Shown in pieces: positions 1 through 8,636 of a stretch of 64,000 nt of DNA. Where the stretch lies: NCBI RefSeq assembly GCF_034424545.1, contig NZ_CP139970.1, forward strand, positions 310,001 to 374,000, given 5' to 3'. Made by a program: the position numbers and the translations under genes. The stretch comes from Trinickia caryophylli. Its GTDB lineage: Bacteria; Pseudomonadota; Gammaproteobacteria; Burkholderiales; Burkholderiaceae. How positions within the stretch are numbered: position 1 is the first letter of the stretch; each line of letters begins with the position of its first letter. The notes below the pieces were generated by a model, which did no database searches, was not told where the DNA came from, and saw nothing but the letters and a program-made list of their open reading frames with translations.

Positions 1-1036
1 CGAGCCGGCGCCGCGCGTCGGGCGCAAGGTGCGCCGCCGGCTCGCCGCAGATCGAGACCGACTCGCGCGCCGCGTTGCCGCGCCGCTCGCCCGAGAGCGC
101 CGCCAGCAGTTCGGCCTGCCCATTGCCCGAGACACCCGCAATACCGAAGATTTCGCCCGCGTGCACGTCGAAGGAAACATCGGCGAGCGAGGTGCCGAAC
201 GGATCGTCGCTCGCCACCGTCAGGTGCTGGACCGAAAGCAGGACCTCGCCGGGTGTATGCGGCCGGCGCGTGTAGTCCGGCAGCGAGTGCCCGACCATCA
301 GTTGCGCGAGCGACGCGTGCGTCTCGTTGCGCGGTGTCACGCTGCCCGTGACGCGGCCCGCGCGCATGACGGTGGCCGTATCGCAAAGCGCCTGAATCTC
401 ATCGAGCTTGTGACTGATGTAGAGAATGCTGCATCCTTGCGCGGCGAGCCGCCGCAGTGTCTCGAAGAGCTTGCGCACGGCTTGCGGCGTGAGCACGGAA
501 GTGGGTTCGTCCATGATCAAGAGGCGCGGGTGCTGCAGCAGGCACCGAACGATCTCGACGCGCTGCCTCTCGCCCACGGTCAGGCTGTGCACGTGCCGCA
601 GGGGATCGATCTCGAGCCCGTATTCGGCCGATACTTCGCCGATGCGGCGCGCCAGCGCCCCGAGATCGAACGGTTCGTCGAGCGCGAGGGCGATATTCTC
701 GGCCACCGTCAGCGTCTCGAATAACGAAAAGTGCTGAAACACCATGCCGATGCCGAGCTTGCGCGCGGCGGCCGGGCTGGTGATCTCGACGGCGTGCCCT
801 TCCCAGCTGATCTCCCCCGCATCCGGCCGCACCGCGCCGTAGATGATCTTCATCAGCGTGCTTTTTCCGGCGCCGTTTTCACCCAGCACCGCATGAATCT
901 CTCCGGGCGCGACGGTCAGATCCACCGCGTCGTTGGCGAGCACGCTCGGATACCGTTTCGTGATGCCGGCCAGCGCAAGACGCGGCACGCGCGCCGCGCG
1001 AGTCTCGGGACCGCCCTTCAATGGAATGTCGCTCAT
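1..1036 (-). CDS. Nucleoside/purine ABC transporter ATP-binding protein (BMP/YufO type), C-terminus off window
   Basis: This is the energising subunit of a nucleoside or purine importer and acts at the cytoplasmic face of the inner membrane. The start is the ATG at 1036, and the first 345 residues are present. Walker A (GENGAGKST) lies at residues 52-60 and the signature-like LTVGERQR near 152-159. That degenerate signature is usual for the sugar/nucleoside double-ATPase family. Walker B (LLIMDEPTS) lies at 172-180. A second ABC half starts near residue 260 and is cut at base 1. The gene diverges from a LysR gene and sits beside purine degradation genes, so purine or nucleoside uptake is the likely role. 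The permeases should follow beyond the edge. The family is clear; the substrate is inferred from context. Confidence 0.9.
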   Translation of the reverse strand, partial: MSDIPLKGGPETRAARVPRLALAGITKRYPSVLANDAVDLTVAPGEIHAVLGENGAGKSTLMKIIYGAVRPDAGEISWEGHAVEITSPAAARKLGIGMVFQHFSLFETLTVAENIALALDEPFDLGALARRIGEVSAEYGLEIDPLRHVHSLTVGERQRVEIVRCLLQHPRLLIMDEPTSVLTPQAVRKLFETLRRLAAQGCSILYISHKLDEIQALCDTATVMRAGRVTGSVTPRNETHASLAQLMVGHSLPDYTRRPHTPGEVLLSVQHLTVASDDPFGTSLADVSFDVHAGEIFGIAGVSGNGQAELLAALSGERRGNAARESVSICGEPAAHLAPDARRRL

Positions 1037-1262
1037 AACAATCAGTTGTCTGCTCTTGCTCGAAACGGGCGCATGCCGCCCCGCCGTGGCCCGACGATAC
1101 CCAAATCACGACGCACCGTCGAGCCAACAAAATCGGCCGCCGAAACACTGTTCCGTTCGCGCGTCACCGGCTCGCCCCTTCTTGACGTCGATTTATGCAC
1201 ATATTAAAAGCCTGATATCCCCACCCGTGCTCGATCAGCGGTTCCATATATTCGGAGAGACC
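1037..1262. promoter_or_regulatory. Divergent intergenic region between ABC transporter and LysR gene
   Basis: These 226 bp separate two divergent start codons, so they should hold both promoters and the LysR binding site. The stretch 1196-1225 is the AT-richest part. I could not pick a convincing -35/-10 pair or a single best LysR dyad by eye. Confidence 0.45.
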
Positions 1263-2207
1263 ATGAGCCAGCAACGCGAAGCAATCGATACCTACCTGCT
1301 GCGCGTGTTGCACACGTTGCTGATGGAGCGCAGCGTGACGCGCGCGGCCGTCAAGCTCAACCAGTCGCAGCCCGCCATCAGCGCGGCCTTGCGGCGCCTG
1401 CGGGACATCACGGGTGACCCCCTGCTCGTGCGCGGCAAAGCAGGCATGGTGCCGACCGAATACGGGCTGCGGCTGCTCGAGCCCGTGCAAAACGCCTTGC
1501 GAGAGATCGAGCGGATCCGCTTCCAGCAGCACAACTTCAACCCCGCGACGTCGATCCGCTGCTACCGGATCGGCTGCCCCGATTATCTGAACGTCCTGTT
1601 CGTGCCCACGGTTGTCGAGCGCTTCCGGCAGGCCGCGCCGAATGCGCAGCTCGAGTTCCATTCGCTCGGGCCCGCTTTCGACTACGAGCTCGCGCTCGAG
1701 GACGGCAAGCTCGATATCGTCATCGGCAACTGGCCGGAGCCGCCCGAGCAATTGCATCTGTCGAATCTCTTCGTCGACGAGATCGTCTGCGTGATGAGCA
1801 ATACGCATCCGTTCGCCAAACGCGGCAGCCTCACGCTCGATCAATATCTCAACGCACCTCACCTCGCGCCGACGCCCTACTCCGTCGGCCAGCGCGGCGC
1901 CATCGACGTCCATCTCGCGCGCGAGCGGCTGAAGCGGCATGTCGTCGTCACATTGCCCTACTTCAACCTCGCCCCCTACGTACTCGTCAAGTCCGATCTG
2001 ATCTTCACGACCACGCGCCTGTTCGCCAACCATTACGCCGAACTCCTTCCGCTCACCGTCCTGCCCGCGCCACTCGACTTTCCGCCGATGCAGTACTACC
2101 AGCTCTGGCACGAACGCTCGCACTACTCGGACGAAGTGCGCTGGTTGCGCGGGCTCGTGGCCGACGCCACGCGCGCGCTCGTCGAGCACGCTTCCGATTC
2201 GGCCTAG
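1263..2207 (+). CDS. LysR-family transcriptional regulator, probably of purine uptake/catabolism
   Basis: This is a DNA-binding regulator of 314 residues, the usual LysR length. The N-terminal winged helix-turn-helix covers about residues 8-65 and includes VTRAAVKLNQSQPAISAALR. The effector-binding periplasmic-protein-like domain runs from about 95 to 300. The ATG at 1263 was chosen over further-upstream in-frame codons because the HTH begins at its usual distance from this Met and because AGAG lies just upstream. The gene is divergent from the purine-type ABC transporter and lies next to 8-oxoguanine deaminase. By analogy with LysR genes divergent from their targets it probably controls these neighbours. 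The effector, perhaps urate or another purine, is unknown. Confidence 0.88.
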   Translation: MSQQREAIDTYLLRVLHTLLMERSVTRAAVKLNQSQPAISAALRRLRDITGDPLLVRGKAGMVPTEYGLRLLEPVQNALREIERIRFQQHNFNPATSIRCYRIGCPDYLNVLFVPTVVERFRQAAPNAQLEFHSLGPAFDYELALEDGKLDIVIGNWPEPPEQLHLSNLFVDEIVCVMSNTHPFAKRGSLTLDQYLNAPHLAPTPYSVGQRGAIDVHLARERLKRHVVVTLPYFNLAPYVLVKSDLIFTTTRLFANHYAELLPLTVLPAPLDFPPMQYYQLWHERSHYSDEVRWLRGLVADATRALVEHASDSA

Positions 2208-2298
2208 CCAGCCGGCGGCGGATCGGCCTCGTGCCGCCGCTGCATCCGGCGCATGCGGCTCCCGACACGCCTGCCGCCGCACGCTGCAGGCGCACCGC

Positions 2299-3693
2299 TC
2301 AGCGCGCGGCCTCGGCCAGCTCGCGCGCGAGCCGGTTGTGTCGCTCGACGAGCGGCGCGACCTCGAGCCTCGTCAGCCGCCCGTTTTCGACCACGACTTT
2401 GCCGTCGATCACGCTCAATGCCACCTGGGACGGCGCGCACAACACGAGGGCAGCAACCGGGTCGTGCAACGCGCCCGCGAACTGCGGCTGACGCAGATCG
2501 AAGGCAATGAAATCGGCCGCCATGCCGGGCGCGAGCGCTCCAATGTCGTCGCGCCCGAGCACCGCCGCGCCGCCGAGCGTCGCCAGCTCGAGCGCATCTC
2601 TTGCCGTCATCGCCGCGGGCCCCGACGCCACGCGCTGCAACAGCAGCGCCTGACGCGCCTCGGCCACCATCTGCGCGCCGTCGTTCGACGCCGAGCCATC
2701 CACCCCCAACCCGACGGGCACGCCCGCATCGCGCATCGCACGAATCGGCGCGATACCCGACGCAAGCCGCATGTTCGAGCACGGGCAATGGGCAACGCCT
2801 GTGCGCGTGCGAGCGAACAGTCCGATGCCGGCCGCATCGAGCTGCACGCAGTGCGCATGCCAGACGTCGGGGCCGACCCAGCCGACATCCTGCGCGTATT
2901 GCGCCGGCGTCATGCCGAAGCGTTCGCGGCTGTACGCGACGTCGTTCGCGTTCTCCGCCAAGTGGGTATGCAGCCGCACCCGATATGCACGCGCGAGCGC
3001 CGCCGATTCGCGCATCAAGTCCCGGCTCACGGAGAACGGCGAGCACGGCGCGACTGCCACCCTCAGCATCGCGTAGCGCCCCTCGTCGTGATACGTCTCG
3101 ATGAGGCGCTGCGTGTCCTCGATGATCGCGTCCTCGCGCTCGACAAGCGCGTCGGGCGGCAAGCCGCCGTCCTTCTCGCCGACACTCATGCTGCCGCGGC
3201 TCGCGTGAAACCGCATGCCAATGCGTACCGCCGCGCCGATGCTATCGTCGAGCCGGCTGCCGTTCGGATAAAGATAAAGATGGTCGCTCGACGTCGTACA
3301 GCCCGAAAGCAGCAGCTCGGCCATGGCCGTGAGCGTCGACACCTCGATCATTTCCGGCGTCAGATGGGCCCAAATCCGATAAAGAGCGGTCAGCCAGCCG
3401 AAGAGCTCGGCGTTTTGCGCCGCCGGCACGGCGCGCGTAAGACTCTGGTACATGTGGTGATGCGTGTTGACGAGGCCCGGCATCACGAGGTGCCCATGCA
3501 GATCGAGCACCTCGTCGGCCGTGTCCGGCAACTCGCTGCTGGCACCGACAGCCACGATCCGGTTACCTTCGACGAAGAGTCCCGCATCGCGCAGTTCGCG
3601 CCGCGTTCCGTCCATCGTGACCACAAGGTCCGCATGCTTCACGAGCAGCGTCTTCCTTCGGCTGGCCGCCCCGGCTTGCTGCTCGCCTGTCAT
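2299..3693 (-). CDS. 8-oxoguanine deaminase (amidohydrolase family)
   Basis: A 464-residue metal-dependent amidohydrolase of the subfamily that deaminates 8-oxoguanine to urate in the cytoplasm. Visible metal and active-site elements are the HxH in NTHHHMYQS (H78, H80), LHTHLAEN with a histidine near 244, HAHC near 279-282, and VDGSASND with the catalytic aspartate near 332. The N-terminal VMPGLVNTHHH segment and the SGCTTSSDHLYLYP segment are typical of the 8-oxoguanine/isoguanine deaminase group. The neighbourhood of urate degradation genes supports urate as the product. A guanine or other aminopurine deaminase is the main alternative. The gene is divergent from uraH. Confidence 0.85.
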   Translation of the reverse strand: MTGEQQAGAASRRKTLLVKHADLVVTMDGTRRELRDAGLFVEGNRIVAVGASSELPDTADEVLDLHGHLVMPGLVNTHHHMYQSLTRAVPAAQNAELFGWLTALYRIWAHLTPEMIEVSTLTAMAELLLSGCTTSSDHLYLYPNGSRLDDSIGAAVRIGMRFHASRGSMSVGEKDGGLPPDALVEREDAIIEDTQRLIETYHDEGRYAMLRVAVAPCSPFSVSRDLMRESAALARAYRVRLHTHLAENANDVAYSRERFGMTPAQYAQDVGWVGPDVWHAHCVQLDAAGIGLFARTRTGVAHCPCSNMRLASGIAPIRAMRDAGVPVGLGVDGSASNDGAQMVAEARQALLLQRVASGPAAMTARDALELATLGGAAVLGRDDIGALAPGMAADFIAFDLRQPQFAGALHDPVAALVLCAPSQVALSVIDGKVVVENGRLTRLEVAPLVERHNRLARELAEAAR

Positions 3694-3977
3694 GCGTTCT
3701 CCATGTGTCGTTTGCAGCCATCAGGTGCAGCCATAACGATCGAGGGCCAAAAACCGGCTGGCAATGCGTCCGGCAGCGATAGTCGCCTTCACGGCTACGA
3801 TATAGTCCTCGTCTTCCCGGGTGGGGCCAGCCCGCGTCGGGCCCCGCTTCATGCGCCCGCCATTATCTTTCCTATCGCTCGTGCGCGCAGCATTGCGGCT
3901 TCTTAGAATGCCGGAACGACGCTCGCATCGCACTGAACTGCCCGCGGGCACGCGTTCAACCGGAGGAACCACCTCGA
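3694..3977. promoter_or_regulatory. Divergent intergenic region, 8-oxoguanine deaminase / uraH
   Basis: These 284 bp separate the deaminase from uraH. The uraH ribosome binding site CGGAGGAA lies at about 3961-3968. A GC-rich inverted repeat (GGGGCC paired with GGCCCC) lies around 3824-3845. No ORF in it looks like a gene. Confidence 0.35.
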
Positions 3978-4331
3978 ATGGGAAAACTCACGACCCACGT
4001 ACTGGATACGGCATACGGACGCCCCGGTGCCGGCATCACCGTCGAGCTCTACGTACTGCAAGCCGACGCCCGGCGCCTGCTCAAGACCGCCGTCACCAAC
4101 CGCGACGGGCGCTGCGATGCACCGCTTCTGGAGGGAGCCGAATTCGTACCCGGCGAGTACGAGCTCGTCTTTCATGCAGGGGATTACTTTGCCGCCGCCG
4201 GCGTCGCGCTTGCGAGCCCCCGTTTCGTCGATCGTGTCGTGCTGCGCTTCGGCATTGCCGATGCCACGGCCCACTACCACGTACCGCTTCTCGTTTCGCC
4301 CTGGGCGTACAGCACCTACCGCGGCAGTTGA
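3978..4331 (+). CDS. uraH: 5-hydroxyisourate hydrolase
   Basis: A 117-residue transthyretin-like enzyme that hydrolyses 5-hydroxyisourate, the product of urate oxidation, to OHCU. Diagnostic features are [13 protein letters not shown] at the N-terminus (active-site H7), the arginine in NRDGRCD (R45), [11 protein letters not shown] near the C-terminus and the terminal YRGS signature. There is no transthyretin-type extension or signal peptide, so it is cytoplasmic. It is followed 40 bp later by puuD, which makes its substrate. A strong ribosome binding site (CGGAGGAA) precedes the ATG. Confidence 0.96.
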   Translation: MGKLTTHVLDTAYGRPGAGITVELYVLQADARRLLKTAVTNRDGRCDAPLLEGAEFVPGEYELVFHAGDYFAAAGVALASPRFVDRVVLRFGIADATAHYHVPLLVSPWAYSTYRGS

Positions 4332-4371
4332 GCGCTCACCGCACCGACACCGCGCCGAGAGGAGGCAATAC

Positions 4372-5568
4372 ATGGAAGGATTCATCATCGACTGGCTCAG
4401 CCTGGCGATTCGCTGGCTGCACGTGGTCGTCGCGATCGCCTGGATCGGCGAGTCGTTCTATTTCGTCGCGCTCGACAACGGCCTGAGAAAGCCCAAAGAC
4501 GCGGCGCTCGCGGCACGCGGCGTGTTCGGCGAGTTGTGGCACGTCCACGGCGGCGGGTTCTACAACATGCAGAAGTACATGGTCGCGCCGCCCGAGATGC
4601 CCGAACATCTGCACTGGTCGAAGTGGCCGTCCTACACGACCTGGATGTCCGGTTTCGCGCTCTTCACCGTTCTCTATCTGTTTTCGCCGGGCACGTACTT
4701 GATCGACAGGAACGTACTCGACATGGAGCCCGCCGTCGCGATCGCGACGGCCCTCGGCTTTCTCGCGGCGGGCTGGCTCGTCTACGACACGTTATGCCGG
4801 CTGCTGGGCGGCAACGATCGCCTGCTCGGCCTGTGCGTCGGTGCCTATGTACTCGCGGCGGCATGGCTCGCCTGCCACTTGTTCTCCGGGCGCGCCGCCT
4901 ATCTGATCGCCGGTGCGATGCTTGCGACGATCATGTCGGCAAACGTGTTTTTCGTCATCATTCCCGGCCAGCGAAAGGTCGTGGACGCCATGCTGAAGGG
5001 CGAGGCGCCGAACCCGGTCTACGGCAAGCGGGGCAAGCAACGCTCGGTGCACAACACCTATTTTACGCTGCCGGTCGTGTTCGCGATGCTGTCGAATCAC
5101 TATGCGATGACGTACACGCACCGCTACAACTGGGCTGTGCTCGCGATCCTCATGCTGGCCGGAGCGCTGATCCGTCAATTCTTCGTGATGCGCCATCGCG
5201 GGCAGGTGCTCTGGTATCTGCCTGGAGCTGGCGTCGCGCTGCTCGCTGCCGCGTTCGCCTGGACGCTACCGAAGCCCGCCGGCGTCCCGCCCGGGGCGGC
5301 AGCCGATGCGCCGAAGCTGAGCGTCGCCGATATCGCGCCCGTCTTGCAGCAGCGTTGCGCGGCCTGCCACTCCGCACACCCCACGCTCATGGGTAGCGCC
5401 CCCGCCGGCGTCATGTTCGATACACACGATGAAATCGCGCAAAACGCGCAACGCATCTACCAGCAAGCCGTGCAATTGAAGGCGATGCCGCTCGGCAATG
5501 TGACGCACATGACCGACGCGGAACGCGTGAAGCTGGCGACCTGGTTCGAAAGCGGCGCATCGAGATAA
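4372..5568 (+). CDS. puuD: Membrane urate hydroxylase with C-terminal cytochrome c domain
   Basis: A 398-residue inner-membrane protein that oxidises urate to 5-hydroxyisourate and passes electrons to the respiratory chain. The first ~300 residues form about eight hydrophobic helices (DUF989/urate oxidase N-terminal type), starting LSLAIRWLHVVVAIAWIG. A periplasmic cytochrome c domain follows, with the heme motif CAACH at residues 329-333 and a likely axial Met in VQLKAMPLGN. The start at 4372 has AGAGGAGG upstream. Earlier in-frame ORF sequence overlaps uraH and is not part of the protein. Pairing with uraH matches the known Puu pathway. The TAA stop overlaps the A-run of a terminator reading the other way. 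Confidence 0.95.
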   Translation: MEGFIIDWLSLAIRWLHVVVAIAWIGESFYFVALDNGLRKPKDAALAARGVFGELWHVHGGGFYNMQKYMVAPPEMPEHLHWSKWPSYTTWMSGFALFTVLYLFSPGTYLIDRNVLDMEPAVAIATALGFLAAGWLVYDTLCRLLGGNDRLLGLCVGAYVLAAAWLACHLFSGRAAYLIAGAMLATIMSANVFFVIIPGQRKVVDAMLKGEAPNPVYGKRGKQRSVHNTYFTLPVVFAMLSNHYAMTYTHRYNWAVLAILMLAGALIRQFFVMRHRGQVLWYLPGAGVALLAAAFAWTLPKPAGVPPGAAADAPKLSVADIAPVLQQRCAACHSAHPTLMGSAPAGVMFDTHDEIAQNAQRIYQQAVQLKAMPLGNVTHMTDAERVKLATWFESGASR

Positions 5569-5592
5569 AAAAAACCCGCCATTGGAGGCGGG
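5567..5592 (-). terminator. Rho-independent terminator downstream of the flhD-like gene
   Basis: On the minus strand, CCCGCC (loop TCCAAT) GGCGGG is followed directly by eight T residues. On the plus strand the stem is 5575-5580 with 5587-5592 and the A-run is 5567-5574. The T-run overlaps the puuD stop codon. Only the minus-strand direction has a U-tract, so it ends the flhD-like transcript. Confidence 0.8.
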
Positions 5593-5635
5593 CCGAAGCA
5601 ATTCCGTCGTCAGACGGAAGGAGGAGACAAAACTG

Positions 5636-5929
5636 TCATGCAGCCGCGGCGAGCAGCGCATCCTGAACCACGGGAGCCGCCGTGGCAGGCGCGCCGAGAC
5701 CGCCGAGCACCGCGTGGTCGTTGAAGCGGAAGAAACAGATCAACTGGTCGCGCGACGCGAGCTTGAGCGCCTGGGCCTGAGAGAGGCCCGTAAGCAGATC
5801 GGCGACGGGTGCCGAAATGCCGAGCACCTCGATGCCGCTCTCGCGGTTTTCACGCAGCATCCGCTGCACGAGCGAGAGATAAGACATGTTGATCTCGCGA
5901 ATCGATTCAGAAGTATCGCAGCTGTTCAT
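5636..5929 (-). CDS. flhD: FlhD-like flagellar transcriptional regulator (orphan)
   Basis: A 97-residue protein matching FlhD along its length: IREINMSYLSLVQRMLRENRE near the N-terminus and LASRDQLICFFRFND in the second half resemble the helices and the conserved LICxFRFxD segment of FlhD. FlhD normally forms a heteromultimer with FlhC to activate class II flagellar promoters, and it uses a Cys-containing dimer interface. No flhC is present next to this copy, so it may be a paralogue with another partner or another role. The start at 5929 is preceded by AAGGGG; a longer frame to 6085 has no good start. The gene ends at a clear terminator. Family assignment is strong; function as the master flagellar regulator is not. 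Confidence 0.8.
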   Translation of the reverse strand: MNSCDTSESIREINMSYLSLVQRMLRENRESGIEVLGISAPVADLLTGLSQAQALKLASRDQLICFFRFNDHAVLGGLGAPATAAPVVQDALLAAAA

Positions 5930-6059
5930 GGTATCCCCTTCCGCTTGAGTGTCCTGCTCACCAACCCCGTATTTCGTTGAATCCCTGATTGTTCGCCTGT
6001 CGCGCCGCCCCGGCTTCGTCGTCTTTTGCGCGAGCCGCCGGGTACGGCGTCGAATTTCG

Positions 6060-6200
6060 TCAGCAGCCGCCTCGTTGGTCGGCAACCCCCAATGCGATCA
6101 GGCTGGCGGCCAGTTCGCGCAGCAAATGCTGCGTGAGGGCGCCGGCACCGCCTTCGCTGAGGCGCTTGAGTTCGATGATGTCTTTGGCAATGCGGCTCAT
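6060..6200 (-). CDS. Small hypothetical protein, 46 residues
   Basis: This short ORF starts MSRIAKDIIELKRLSEGG and has a strong ribosome binding site (AAGGAGA) seven bases before its ATG. It is predicted to be mostly helical and amphipathic, with no membrane segment or cysteine pair (one terminal Cys). It lies about 130 bp upstream of the flhD-like gene on the same strand, so the two could be co-transcribed. I do not recognise a family. The good Shine-Dalgarno and biased composition support it being real. Confidence 0.5.
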   Translation of the reverse strand: MSRIAKDIIELKRLSEGGAGALTQHLLRELAASLIALGVADQRGGC

Positions 6201-6394
6201 CTCGATGTCTCCTTGAGGTTGGCTGCTATCGCTTCGGGTCCGCGGCAACTTGTCGCATCTCCGTTTGCTGTGAGGAAAGTATCGGTCAGACCGATTCCGA
6301 TTCAAATCAGCCTGCGCTGAAGCTCTCGTAATACCTACCGGCCGTCGTGTCAGCGTTTTCCTACGCGGGCACGCCAAAAGGCAGACGTAAACGC

Positions 6395-6422
6395 CGAAGC
6401 CCGCGCTGGACGCGGGCTTCGG
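6395..6422 (-). terminator. Probable terminator hairpin after allA
   Basis: A 12-bp GC-rich inverted repeat, CCGAAGCCCGCG paired with CGCGGGCTTCGG around a five-base loop, lies 50-80 bp beyond the allA stop. On the minus strand it is followed by a weak T-containing stretch (CGTTTACG) rather than a clean U-run. It probably ends the allantoin gene cluster. Confidence 0.5.
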
Positions 6423-6473
6423 GCGCATCGTTCGATCCGGTAAAAAGTGCTTATGCCCTGACAGCGCGTGGGG

Positions 6474-6992
6474 TTATCGCGCAGTCGCGGTGCGTTCGAG
6501 CGCTTCCTGGGTAAGCCAGAGCGGCTCAGGCAACGTCTGCTCATCGCAGTTGTTGCCCTCGCCCCCACGGTCGACGACGATGAAGTCGCTTGGTTCGCCG
6601 AGCGCAAGCAGCGGATGGTGCCAGACTCCTTTTGCGTAATTCACGCCTTGCCATCCGCGCGCGACGAACGCGCGGACCGCCTGCGGCGCCAGGGGCCCGG
6701 CCGGCGCCACGACGATCAGATAGGGCCGCGGCGCCAACGGCACGAACGCTTGCGATCCGAGCGGGTGGCGCTCGAGCATCGACACTTCGAACGGCAATGC
6801 GCGTGGCTCGCCGCGAAAGAGATTGATGAGTGGCCGCCCGCCGTCATCCGTAACGTCGATCCGGGCCAGATCGTGGTACCGCATCGTCGTTCCGCCGTTG
6901 ATGGGAATACGGCGAGCCCCTTCGAGTTCGATCACGTCGCCGAACGGGGAGAAGCCCTCGCGTGTCAACGGTTCGATCACCAGTGCTTTCAT
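6474..6992 (-). CDS. allA: Ureidoglycolate lyase
   Basis: A 172-residue cytoplasmic enzyme of the AllA family. It splits ureidoglycolate to glyoxylate and urea, the last step of this pathway. The family pattern is visible in [17 protein letters not shown] at the N-terminus, [25 protein letters not shown] in the middle ([10 protein letters not shown] is diagnostic) and [13 protein letters not shown], which carries active-site histidines. It lies 12 bp after allantoicase, which supplies its substrate, on the same strand, so co-transcription is likely. Confidence 0.95.
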   Translation of the reverse strand: MKALVIEPLTREGFSPFGDVIELEGARRIPINGGTTMRYHDLARIDVTDDGGRPLINLFRGEPRALPFEVSMLERHPLGSQAFVPLAPRPYLIVVAPAGPLAPQAVRAFVARGWQGVNYAKGVWHHPLLALGEPSDFIVVDRGGEGNNCDEQTLPEPLWLTQEALERTATAR

Positions 6993-7004
6993 GCAAACGG
7001 TTCC

Positions 7005-8018
7005 TTACTCGACGGTGCCCCACAGACGCAGCCGCGACACGCCGCCGTCGGGAACGATGTTGAAGCGCACGTGCGTGACGGGCCCGAGCGCCGCGAGCCC
7101 GCTTTCGAACACGTGCAAATGATCCATCTGCAGTTTCTGTTCGTCGAGCAGCACGGACCAGAACATCGCCTGGGTGACGAGCGAGCTGTCAGTGCCGCCC
7201 GCGACGTAGGCGGCTTGCAGCGAGCAGCGATCGGGATAGTTCCCCTTGAAATGCGCCGTATCGACTCCGATGCGCTTGATCGTGCCGGGGCGCGCCAGTG
7301 CGACGATGGCCCAGTCGTTACCCGGTTCGCGGCGCCGGCGCGTCTCCCAGCCATCGCCCATGTTGACGCCGCGGCCGGGCATGAGCAGATTCGACGCAGC
7401 GCCGAAGTGCTGATTGTTGGCGGCTACGATATACGCCCCATTTTCCAGCGCAGCGAGATCGACGAGCGCATCGGGCCCCACGCCCGCCCAGTCGATGCTC
7501 GGCTGGCCATAGACCCGCAGGCGCGCGATGCCGCCGTCGGGATAAAGGTTCAGGCGAAGGTGCGTGTACACCGCACAATCTTGCACATCGAGGTAATGAT
7601 GGCTGTTTCCTTGCAGCGATACCGATGCGACGATCCCGGTCCATCGCGTCGATGCATCGGGCACCCCGCCATCCGGCACGTTCGCGGCTTCGATCGATGC
7701 GGCCGGCGGAAAGTTGCCCGTGAAATGGCTCGTATCGAGATCGACGCCCTTCACCACGCCGGCGCGCGCGAGTTTGATCACGCACCAGTCGTAGCCGGCC
7801 GTGCGCTTGCGCCGCGTTTCCCAGCCGTCCATCCACTTGCCGTGATCGTCGTACTTGCCGGGAACGAACACGGCCGGCTCCGGGTTCAGCATCCGCTCCT
7901 TCGGCGCGAAAAACTCGTCGCTTGCCGCGATTGCCTCGGCCCCAAGGCGCGGGTCGGCCAGATTGGCATAGCGCCGCGTGAATTCGGGCGCGTTCGGGTC
8001 GGAAATCTGTAGAGCCAT
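7005..8018 (-). CDS. alc: Allantoicase
   Basis: A 337-residue enzyme that hydrolyses allantoate to ureidoglycolate and urea. It shows the internal duplication of the family: two beta-jelly-roll halves each contain a [18 protein letters not shown] motif followed by DWCVIKLA or DWAIVALA, and each then contains TSHFTGNFP or TAHFKGNYP. The ATG at 8018 begins [11 protein letters not shown] with AAGGACGAC upstream. The in-frame codon at 8051 is less well placed. The gene is followed at once by allA. Together with uraD and puuE upstream it completes the allantoin branch. Confidence 0.95.
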   Translation of the reverse strand: MALQISDPNAPEFTRRYANLADPRLGAEAIAASDEFFAPKERMLNPEPAVFVPGKYDDHGKWMDGWETRRKRTAGYDWCVIKLARAGVVKGVDLDTSHFTGNFPPAASIEAANVPDGGVPDASTRWTGIVASVSLQGNSHHYLDVQDCAVYTHLRLNLYPDGGIARLRVYGQPSIDWAGVGPDALVDLAALENGAYIVAANNQHFGAASNLLMPGRGVNMGDGWETRRRREPGNDWAIVALARPGTIKRIGVDTAHFKGNYPDRCSLQAAYVAGGTDSSLVTQAMFWSVLLDEQKLQMDHLHVFESGLAALGPVTHVRFNIVPDGGVSRLRLWGTVE

Positions 8019-8114
8019 TGTGTCGTCCTTGTTAGCGTGTGAGCGTCTCAACCGTGAATCGAGAAGCCCGGGGCTGTTGTGCCCCGTGCGTTTCGCGCGA
8101 AGATCTGGCGGCCA

Positions 8115-8636
8115 TCAGCCCTCTATGAGCTCGGCAATGCGAAATCGCGCAATGCGATCGATTTGAGCGAGGCTCTCGCGCAGTTCCTCGTCGCGGCCGT
8201 TGCCGAGCCGTGCCTGGAAATTCGCGATGATCGCGCTTCGCTCATACCCGCGTACCGCGAGAATGAACGGAAAGCCGAATTTGTCGCGGTAGGCGCGATT
8301 CAGGTGCCGCAGTGTGTCCAACTCTTCCTGCGTGCATTGCGTGAGGCCAGCGCCGGCCTGCTCGCGCGTGGACTCGGCCGTCAGCTCGCCGCGCACCGCC
8401 GCCTTGCCCGCGAGCTCCGGGTGCGCCTTGATGAGCGCGAGCTGGCGCGCTTGCCCCGCGCGCGCGACGATGCCGGCCATCGCCTCGACGAGCGCGCTCA
8501 CGCTCGCAAACGGCCGCGCGTGGGCGGCCTCTTCCGCCACCCAGGGCGAGCGTTCGTAAATACCGGCGAGCGCGGCCACGAATGCTTCGCGCGGTGCCGC
8601 ATTCAACTGGTCGAGCGTGTATCGCATGGCGGTCAT
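8115..8636 (-). CDS. uraD: OHCU decarboxylase
   Basis: A 173-residue enzyme that decarboxylates 2-oxo-4-hydroxy-4-carboxy-5-ureidoimidazoline to (S)-allantoin. The family's catalytic region is seen in LIKAHPELAGKAA (active-site His), and the C-terminal FGFPFILAVRGYERSAI block is highly characteristic. The ATG at 8636 overlaps the puuE stop codon by four bases (ATGA), implying translational coupling with puuE. The long frame reaching 9518 is a shadow over puuE and not the true protein. Allantoicase follows about 96 bp later. Confidence 0.95.
   Translation of the reverse strand: MTAMRYTLDQLNAAPREAFVAALAGIYERSPWVAEEAAHARPFASVSALVEAMAGIVARAGQARQLALIKAHPELAGKAAVRGELTAESTREQAGAGLTQCTQEELDTLRHLNRAYRDKFGFPFILAVRGYERSAIIANFQARLGNGRDEELRESLAQIDRIARFRIAELIEG

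Noticed and set aside
14..737. Plus-strand frames over the ABC transporter gene
   Set aside because: They are shadows. The minus strand encodes a clear Walker A, signature and Walker B set.
2338..3906. Plus-strand frame of 522 codons opposite 8-oxoguanine deaminase
   Set aside because: Arg/His-rich shadow of the deaminase; the opposite strand has clear catalytic motifs and this one has none.
6468..8012. Plus-strand frame of 514 codons opposite allA and allantoicase
   Set aside because: It spans two real genes on the other strand and has shadow-type composition.
8060..8085. GGGGC/GCCCC hairpin between uraD and alc
   Set aside because: Short stem with no U-run, inside an apparent operon; not enough to call a terminator or attenuator.
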